A stretch of 64,000 bases of DNA, taken from positions 569,820 through 633,819 of the forward strand of contig NZ_FXXN01000027.1 of assembly GCF_900184795.1 (NCBI RefSeq). The letters are read 5' to 3'. Of the stretch, positions 59,357-64,000 are shown one piece after another. Position 1 is the first letter of the stretch; every line of letters begins with the position of its first letter. The translations under genes and the position numbers were made by a program. A model generated the notes under the pieces. The model was given only the letters and a program-made list of their open reading frames with translations. It made no database searches and was not told where the DNA came from. The stretch comes from Magnetospirillum sp. 15-1 (GTDB lineage: Bacteria > Pseudomonadota > Alphaproteobacteria > Rhodospirillales > Magnetospirillaceae).

Positions 59357-60072
59357 AGATGCGCCTTGCCCATATTGGTGAATAGCGTGCGCTTCATCAT
59401 GCGCAGGCGCTGGCGTTCCATGATGGTGAAGTCGGGGCTGGCATCCGCTTCATCGAAGGTGACCCGGCGCGTCAGCATCTTGTGCATGTCCTGGCCAAAG
59501 GTTTCCGGTTTGACCGCCGGAATGGTCACCAGGCTGTGGATGCGTGCTTTGTTCTTCTCATAGACCTTGCTTTCCTCGAAGGTCTTACCGTTGTGGACCG
59601 GCTTGCCGAAATACTCGTTCAGCCACACCACCACGGGTGCCGTGCCGATGTTGCGGCAAAGCGAGGCGAAGCCTTCGATGGTGTCGGGTAGCGCCTGCCC
59701 ACCGGTGATGACGGAGTGCAGCCGTACGGTGTGCCCTCCTTCCTTCAGGAGGCTCGCCACGTCGTTCTGCAGCAGGTAGGAGCAGAGGGGGACGAACGTA
59801 CTGGCCCCGTTATCGATGATCATGCGGCCGGCTTCGGCGGTCATGATCCGCTCAATCAACTGATCGAAGGTGCGCGGGTTGATGTCGTCCCCATCCATGA
59901 TGTTCAGGGTTTCGACATCGAACGCTTTGTAGCCGGAGAAGGTGGCGTTGACCGGATCGGTATCAACGCATAGGAGGGGTTGCTCCTGGGGGCGGAAATA
60001 CTGGGCCAACAGCGAGGCGATCAGTGATTTGCCGACGCCGCCTTTGCCTTGAAGGATGAAGTTAACTTCCAT
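59353..60072 (-). CDS. traL: TraL-like ParA-type ATPase
   Basis: A 239-residue P-loop ATPase. Walker A is FILQGKGGVGKSLIASLLAQ (about 5-24), with the deviant ParA-type Lys. VDTDPVNATFSGY and RMIIDNGASTFVPL follow, in the pattern of TraL of IncP plasmids. TraL is an auxiliary transfer protein. The ATG at 60072 is chosen so that the protein begins MEVNFILQGKGG. It overlaps traM by four bases. Confidence 0.8.
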   Translation of the reverse strand: MEVNFILQGKGGVGKSLIASLLAQYFRPQEQPLLCVDTDPVNATFSGYKAFDVETLNIMDGDDINPRTFDQLIERIMTAEAGRMIIDNGASTFVPLCSYLLQNDVASLLKEGGHTVRLHSVITGGQALPDTIEGFASLCRNIGTAPVVVWLNEYFGKPVHNGKTFEESKVYEKNKARIHSLVTIPAVKPETFGQDMHKMLTRRVTFDEADASPDFTIMERQRLRMMKRTLFTNMGKAHL

Positions 60073-60085
60073 GTCTGTGCTCCCG

Positions 60086-60439
60086 TTAGAAAAGCTCGTC
60101 CAGATCTCTGGCTCGAGCGTCGTGTTCGAACGTGGCGGTTGGTCCCGCTTCCACAGGGGAAGCGGTGGCCACCTCGTTGCGGTTGACCGGGATGAGCACG
60201 GTTGAGGGAGAGACAACACGCGCAACAAGGTCGCTACTTGCTGAGCGGCTGGAGGTCGGATTGGGCTGGAGGCGGCGGTTTATTTGCTCATAGAACTGCG
60301 CCTGGCAAACCGAGACTTGTCCGGTTTCACGCAGTTCCTGGTAAATTTGCCGTATGGTCCCTGATTCAAGCTTTTGAGAAATCAATGGCCAAAGGGCAGA
60401 GACTTCACGTTTTGCTTGACCCCAGCGTTTCACAGACAC
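60086..60439 (-). CDS. traK: TraK-like oriT-binding protein
   Basis: A 117-residue protein beginning at GTG 60439 with GGGGA seven bases upstream. The first 75 residues include TIRQIYQELRETGQVSVCQA, then FYEQINR, a small helical DNA-binding type of fold seen in TraK of IncP, which wraps oriT. The rest is flexible, ending RARDLDELF. It is the first gene of the conjugation operon. Similarity is judged by eye. Confidence 0.65.
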   Translation of the reverse strand: MSVKRWGQAKREVSALWPLISQKLESGTIRQIYQELRETGQVSVCQAQFYEQINRRLQPNPTSSRSASSDLVARVVSPSTVLIPVNRNEVATASPVEAGPTATFEHDARARDLDELF

Positions 60440-60500
60440 AAAATCCCCGCATCGTGATCATTTGGTCACGATTCGGCGATAGGACTTAAATCCGCATCCT
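60440..60500. promoter_or_regulatory. Leader of traK with an inverted repeat
   Basis: ATCGTGA (60451-60457) and TCACGAT (60466-60472) form a perfect seven-base inverted repeat with an eight-base spacer. CATCCTGG lies further right (60495-60502). It may be an operator of the traK operon or part of a second oriT-like site. The plus-strand phage frame begins inside this region. Confidence 0.4.
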
Positions 60501-60565
60501 GGTCCGAACGCGCCATCACGACGGCGATTTCCGAAGCACAAACGCCTATTCTCTATCTCGACGGG

Positions 60566-60883
60566 ATGTCGGCTGTGACCATCTCGGCTCGGCTGGTGAT
60601 GGGTACTGGCGGCACCAGTGCCAAAGCCTACGTTCAAACTTCGTTGGATCAGGGCAACACCTGGATCGACATTGCGTGCTTCGCGTTCGCCACGACCGGC
60701 GCCGTAAAGGTCATGAATGCGAGCGGCCTGACTCCCCGGACCACCCCGATTACTCCGACCGATGGCGCGCTTGCTGACGATGCCGTGGTGGACGGCGTGC
60801 TCGGTGATCGGCTGCGCGTGAAGGTCGTGACGACCGGCACCTATAGCAATGCGGTCGTAAGCGTGCGGGCGGTGGTTCGATGA
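60566..60883 (+). pseudogene. Phage structural protein fragment, N-terminally truncated
   Basis: A 105-residue frame from ATG 60566, but the frame stays open upstream to a TGA at 60455-60457 without a standard start. The upstream residues ITTAISEAQTPILYLDG look native, so the true N-terminus was probably lost at a junction near 60460-60500. The protein (VTISARLVMGTGGTSAKAYVQ, TSLDQGNTWIDIACF, LRVKVVTTGTYSNAV) has a beta-rich fold typical of tailed-phage head or tail-surface proteins. The next gene overlaps it by four bases. Confidence 0.6.
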
Positions 60884-61254
60884 TACCGGAAGTCGCCGCG
60901 CTTGATCGTGCCATTGCGCGTGTCGGCCAGCCGATCACGATCACGCGGACCACTGGCAGCCTCCCCAATCAAGTCATGTTGTCGTTGGAATGCCGCGCCA
61001 TCGTGCGCGCATACAAGACGGAACAGTTGATTGGCACCATCACACAGGGCGACTCGAATGTGATCCTGTCACCCACCGATATCATGCGTGCGCAATGGCC
61101 CGGTGGTCAGATGCCCACGACCACGACTGATACCCGCATCCCCAAGACCACGGACAAGGTCGTCTTCCTGGGCCGCACCTGTTCGATCATCGCTGTCAAA
61201 CCGCTCTATATCCGTGGTGAGTTGGCTCGCATTGACTTGCAGGTGAGGGGCTGA
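60880..61254 (+). CDS. Phage head-tail-type small protein
   Basis: A 124-residue protein of beta-rich composition: AIARVGQPITITRTTGSLP, QGDSNVILSPTDIMRAQW, TTDKVVFLGRTCSIIAVKPL and ELARIDLQVRG. It resembles small head-tail joining proteins of tailed phages, but this is by outline only. ATG 60880 overlaps the preceding stop (ATGA). The HNH gene follows after three bases. Confidence 0.55.
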   Translation: MIPEVAALDRAIARVGQPITITRTTGSLPNQVMLSLECRAIVRAYKTEQLIGTITQGDSNVILSPTDIMRAQWPGGQMPTTTTDTRIPKTTDKVVFLGRTCSIIAVKPLYIRGELARIDLQVRG

Positions 61255-61257
61255 CCG

Positions 61258-61569
61258 ATGCCCTACGCTGCCCCTCGCATCTGTGGTTGCGGTGCCATCA
61301 TCCCGGCAGGACGGCCATGTCCTCGCTGTGCCTCCAAGCGCGTTCGGACGGATGCCATTGACCGGCAGTATGGAACCCAAGCGTGGAGGAAGCTGGCCTT
61401 ATCCGTGATCTGGCGAGACCAAGGCATTTGCCAAGTGTGCGGCAGGCCCGGTGCGGATACTTCGCACCATGTGATCGAGAAGCGCGACGGTGGTTCGGAC
61501 GATCCCTCAAATCTCAAAGCAATTCATCGCTCTTGTCATAACCGCACCCATGGCCGTCGAGGGGGATAG
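61258..61569 (+). CDS. HNH endonuclease
   Basis: A 103-residue phage HNH nuclease. It has a zinc-binding start (CGCGAIIPAGRPCPRC), YGTQAWRKLALSVIWRDQGI, CQVCGRPGADTSHHVIEKRD, then DDPSNLKAIHRSCHNRTHG, which gives the H-N-H set plus the two Cys pairs. HNH nucleases beside terminases are needed for genome packaging in HK97-type phages. It precedes terS by 96 bases. Confidence 0.9.
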   Translation: MPYAAPRICGCGAIIPAGRPCPRCASKRVRTDAIDRQYGTQAWRKLALSVIWRDQGICQVCGRPGADTSHHVIEKRDGGSDDPSNLKAIHRSCHNRTHGRRGG

Positions 61570-61665
61570 GGGGTTCATTTTTTCCCCACCATGGGAGCCG
61601 CGACCGATGTGGGGTCACGCTTTTGAGAGAAGAGAATTGAGCAAATCGCCTACAAGGGTACGAAA

Positions 61666-62067
61666 ATGAAGGGTCGAAAGCCAGAACTGAAAGCCGTAGA
61701 TGGCGGATTGTCTCGCTTTCCGCCTGCCCCCTCGTGGCTGCCCGACGAAGCCAAGGCGGAATGGAAGCGCGTCACTCCCGGTCTTAAACAACGTCAAACC
61801 TTGACCAAGGAGGACTTGCCAGTTCTCGAAGCCTATTGCCTCGCCGCCGGGACCATAAGACGGATGCAACAGGTCATCGCTGTTGAGGGCGATATGGTGA
61901 CGAACGACAAGGGCGACCAGAAGCGACACCCGGCATTTCAAACACTCTTCCAATCGCTCACAGAGTTTCGCCGTTTGGCTGCGGAGCTTGGCCTATCACC
62001 TGCAAGTCGCAACAAGGCTCTTTCCGCCAATGGCGGTAACGATGATCTTGCGGACCTTGATCTATGA
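61666..62067 (+). CDS. terS: Phage terminase small subunit, P27 type
   Basis: A 133-residue protein with KGRKPELKAVDGG at the start, PPAPSWLPDEAKAEWKRV, then LTKEDLPVLEAYCLAAGTIR and ELGLSPASRNKALSA, which are hallmarks of the P27 family. The small subunit recognises the phage DNA pac or cos site. It overlaps terL by four bases. Confidence 0.9.
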   Translation: MKGRKPELKAVDGGLSRFPPAPSWLPDEAKAEWKRVTPGLKQRQTLTKEDLPVLEAYCLAAGTIRRMQQVIAVEGDMVTNDKGDQKRHPAFQTLFQSLTEFRRLAAELGLSPASRNKALSANGGNDDLADLDL

Positions 62068-63214
62068 GCACCAGCGCCTACCCCGAATGGCTGTTTGACG
62101 GCTCCGACATCCCCGACCCCCTCGGACATGGCGAACGGGCTGTGAATTTCCTTCGCCGCCTGCGTCATCCCAAGTCCCGCTTGCCCGGTCGTGCATTCGA
62201 TCTGACGCCTTGGCAGGAACGGATTGTCCGCAAGATCTATGGTCCCTGCCATCCTGACGGGCGGCGGATCGTCCGCACGGTCGTCATGCTCCTGCCCCGT
62301 GGTAATCGGAAAACATCGTTGGGCGCTGGTCTGGGCCTGCTGCATTCCATCGGGCCGGAACGAGTCCCCGGTGGTCTGGCACTGTTCGCTGCATCCGACC
62401 GTGAACAGGCGCGTATCGGGTTCGAGGAAGCGGCGGGCATCTGCAAAGAGGACAAGCGTATCGCTGACCGCTTGCGGTTTATCGACTATCGCCATCGCAT
62501 CGAGCACCCGAAGTCGGGTTGCAGCCTTCGTGCTATCTCGTGCGATGCGGCCCGGCAACATGGAACTACGCCTACATATTGTCTGGTGGATGAATTACAT
62601 GCGTGGCCGAAGCGTGAACTTTGGGACGTGCTGCGTACAGGTCTGGTGAAGACGCCCGGCAGTCTGTTGACCGTCATCACCACAGCGGGGCGGGGTCAGA
62701 ACAACGTGGCCTTCGACATCGTGGATTACGCCCGCCGCGTGGCCCGTGGTGAAATCGACGATCCCGGTACGTTGCCGATCCTGCTGGAGACTTCAGCGGA
62801 TGCCGATTGGCGCGATGAATCGGTGTGGCGCCGCGTCAATCCAGGTCTTGAGCAGGGATTTCCTGATATCGAGGGGCTACGCCAGCTTGCCAGGGAAGCC
62901 GAGAGCCGCCCGGCGGATCGGGAAGCGTTCCGCCAACTTCATCTCAACGTCTGGCTCGACCACAGTGTTGATCCGTTTGTGCCCATGGATGTGTATGACG
63001 CGGGCAAGGAACCGCTCGATCTGGACGCGCTGGCCGGTGCGCCGTGCTGGCTTGGGGTGGACCTGTCCAGCAATTCCGATCTGACCGTGGTCACGGCCTG
63101 TTGGCGTGTGGGCGACGGCTACGCTGTGCTCCCGCATTTCTTCTGCCCGGCGGACAATCTGCGTGGGCGGCAGGATCGGGACGGGGTGCCCTATGTCCGT
63201 TGGGCGGCTGAAGG
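62064..63214 (+). pseudogene. terL: Phage terminase large subunit, truncated
   Basis: About 383 codons remain of a terminase large subunit. The ATPase part has FDLTPWQERIVRKIYGP, VVMLLPRGNRKTSLGAGLG (Walker A-like) and YCLVDELHAWPKRELW (Walker B). The nuclease domain starts with CWLGVDLSSNSDLTVV (first Asp). It is cut at 63214 by the IS3-family remnant; the last residues before the break are RWAAEG. The rest of the nuclease is missing, so the phage cannot be packaged by this protein. Confidence 0.88.
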
Positions 63215-63654
63215 TGACCTGCCTTGGAAGTTTCATCCGGCCGTAAGTAGAGCCTTGGGCGAAGTTACGCCGTGTGGCGCGGTCTGAGCAATGGGGCCGG
63301 GCTCGGAGCCCCGGAGGGGCGGAGAGGCCGGCCCCATTGCTTTGAGTTTGGCAGCGTGGGCCGCCGGTGTCTGGTAGCCCAGGGCCGAGTGCGGCCTGGT
63401 CGTGTTGTAGTCGGCGACCCAGGTGGCGATGACGGCGCGGGCCTGGGCCATGCTGGTGAACACCGTTTCGTTGAGCAGTTCGTCGCGCATGCGGCCGTTG
63501 AAGCTCTCGACGAATCCGTTCTGCATGGGCCTGCCGGGGGCGATGTAGTGCCATTGCATGCAGTGGTCCTGCGCCCATTTCAGCACGGCGTTGCTGGTCA
63601 ACTCGGTGCCGTTGTCGGACACGATCATCTCCGGCTTGCCGCACCGGGCCACCA
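63215..63654 (-). mobile_element. IS3-family remnant
   Basis: The left end begins TGACCTGCCTTGGAAGTTTC at 63215, resembling IS3-family ends that start with TG. It contains only the 3' part of the transposase gene (63233-63654). Its right end is lost where it meets the cobC-like gene at about 63654. It therefore marks a deletion or partial insertion. Confidence 0.75.
63233..63654 (-). pseudogene. IS3-family transposase OrfB, C-terminal fragment
   Basis: About 140 codons. GKPEMIVSDNGTELTSNAVL contains the second catalytic Asp, and GFVESFNGRMRDELLNETVF contains the final Glu. It ends with the usual YNTTRPHSALGYQTP and a short tail. The first Asp and N-terminal parts are missing, so it is inactive. 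It is read toward the terminase gene. Confidence 0.85.
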
Positions 63655-64000
63655 GCGCAGCCCGGCCAGACCGAAGAACTTGCCGAACGAGCGCAGCACC
63701 ACCAGACCGGGCCGTACCAGTGCGGTCAGCGACAGATCGGGCCGCTCGTCGCAGAACGCCTCGTCCACCACCAGTATGCCGCCGCGCGCCGCCAGACGGC
63801 CGGCCAGTTCGAGCAGCCGCTCGGGGGCGATGATCCGTCCGTCGGGATTGTTGGGATTGACCACCACCACCGCGCCCGCCTCTCCGGCCACCACCCGTGC
63901 TTGCGCCGGGATATCCCAGCGCCGGGCGGCCGCCTCCAGCAACGCCTGATGGGCGGCGGAATCGGGCAGCCGCTGCCAGCACGGGGACGGCACGTCGGGC
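63655..64000 (-). pseudogene. cobC: Threonine-phosphate decarboxylase-like aminotransferase, fragment
   Basis: A class I/II aminotransferase fragment similar to cobalamin-pathway CobC/CobD. Seen here: HQALLEAAARRWDIPA, VVVVNPNNPDGRIIAPERLL (the NPNNPDG motif binds PLP), GGILVVDEAFCDERP and LVVLRSFGKFFGLAGLR, where the PLP Lys is in SFGKFFGLAG. After LAGLR the sequence joins the IS3 remnant, so the C-terminal third is lost. The N-terminal part lies beyond the window. It could not work as an enzyme in this state unless the break is an assembly error. Confidence 0.8.

Noticed and set aside
60202-60489. A plus-strand frame opposite traK
   Set aside because: No start signal or motif; traK on the reverse strand fits the operon.

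Overview
The window looks like a chromosome segment of a high-GC alphaproteobacterium of the Rhodospirillales, most likely Magnetospirillum or a close relative. This is inferred from the gene set and codon use. No rRNA or tRNA gene was found to confirm it.

Positions 1-31,616 are ordinary chromosome with dense, often overlapping operons. In order: ispH (reverse, cut by the window edge); a small lipoprotein; the glycine-cleavage operon gcvT-gcvH-gcvPA-gcvPB behind a good sigma70-type promoter and a tandem glycine riboswitch; an EAL-domain protein; a phospholipase-D family lipoprotein and ubiA; a DUF2335-like pair and a methyltransferase; a reverse four-gene operon of two degenerate EAL-like proteins and an ABC exporter; a PP1-like phosphatase, hldE and queF-queG; an Xre regulator; a PCuAC copper chaperone and a HugZ-like protein; GTP-type PEP carboxykinase; a BamE-like lipoprotein; a TonB receptor with a DUF4198 partner; then a GST, a DUF985 cupin, a cupredoxin-like lipoprotein, a HAD phosphatase and a uracil-DNA-glycosylase-like protein. 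Three copies of a two-hairpin repeat whose stems co-vary lie at gene ends here.

Positions 31,658-40,160 are accessory DNA. Two IS5-superfamily elements sit side by side, sharing one CTAG target, and one carries a passenger gene. Next come a stand-alone DnaA domain IV gene, a two-zinc-finger protein, small secreted or membrane proteins, a zeta-toxin-like kinase with a small partner, and a large serine recombinase preceded by direct repeats and a hairpin cluster.

Positions 40,163-60,439 are a conjugation module read almost wholly on the reverse strand: traK-traL-traM, virB2-B3-B4-B5, virB6-B7-B8-B9-B10, a large cysteine-repeat secreted protein, virB11, virD4, a double-OB-fold SSB, a small acidic protein, an ArdC/zincin/Toprim protein, then traJ-traI. 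IncP-like DNA-processing genes are thus joined to a VirB-type type IV secretion system. A nic-like motif sits in the traJ leader. One gene, between virB5 and virB6, is antisense to the operon.

Positions 60,458-63,214 are a prophage remnant: a truncated structural gene, a small structural protein, HNH endonuclease, terS and a truncated terL. At 63,215-63,654 an IS3-family remnant joins terL to a cobC-like aminotransferase fragment that runs off the right edge. The accessory region therefore looks like a mosaic of conjugative element, phage and IS sequences shaped by deletions.
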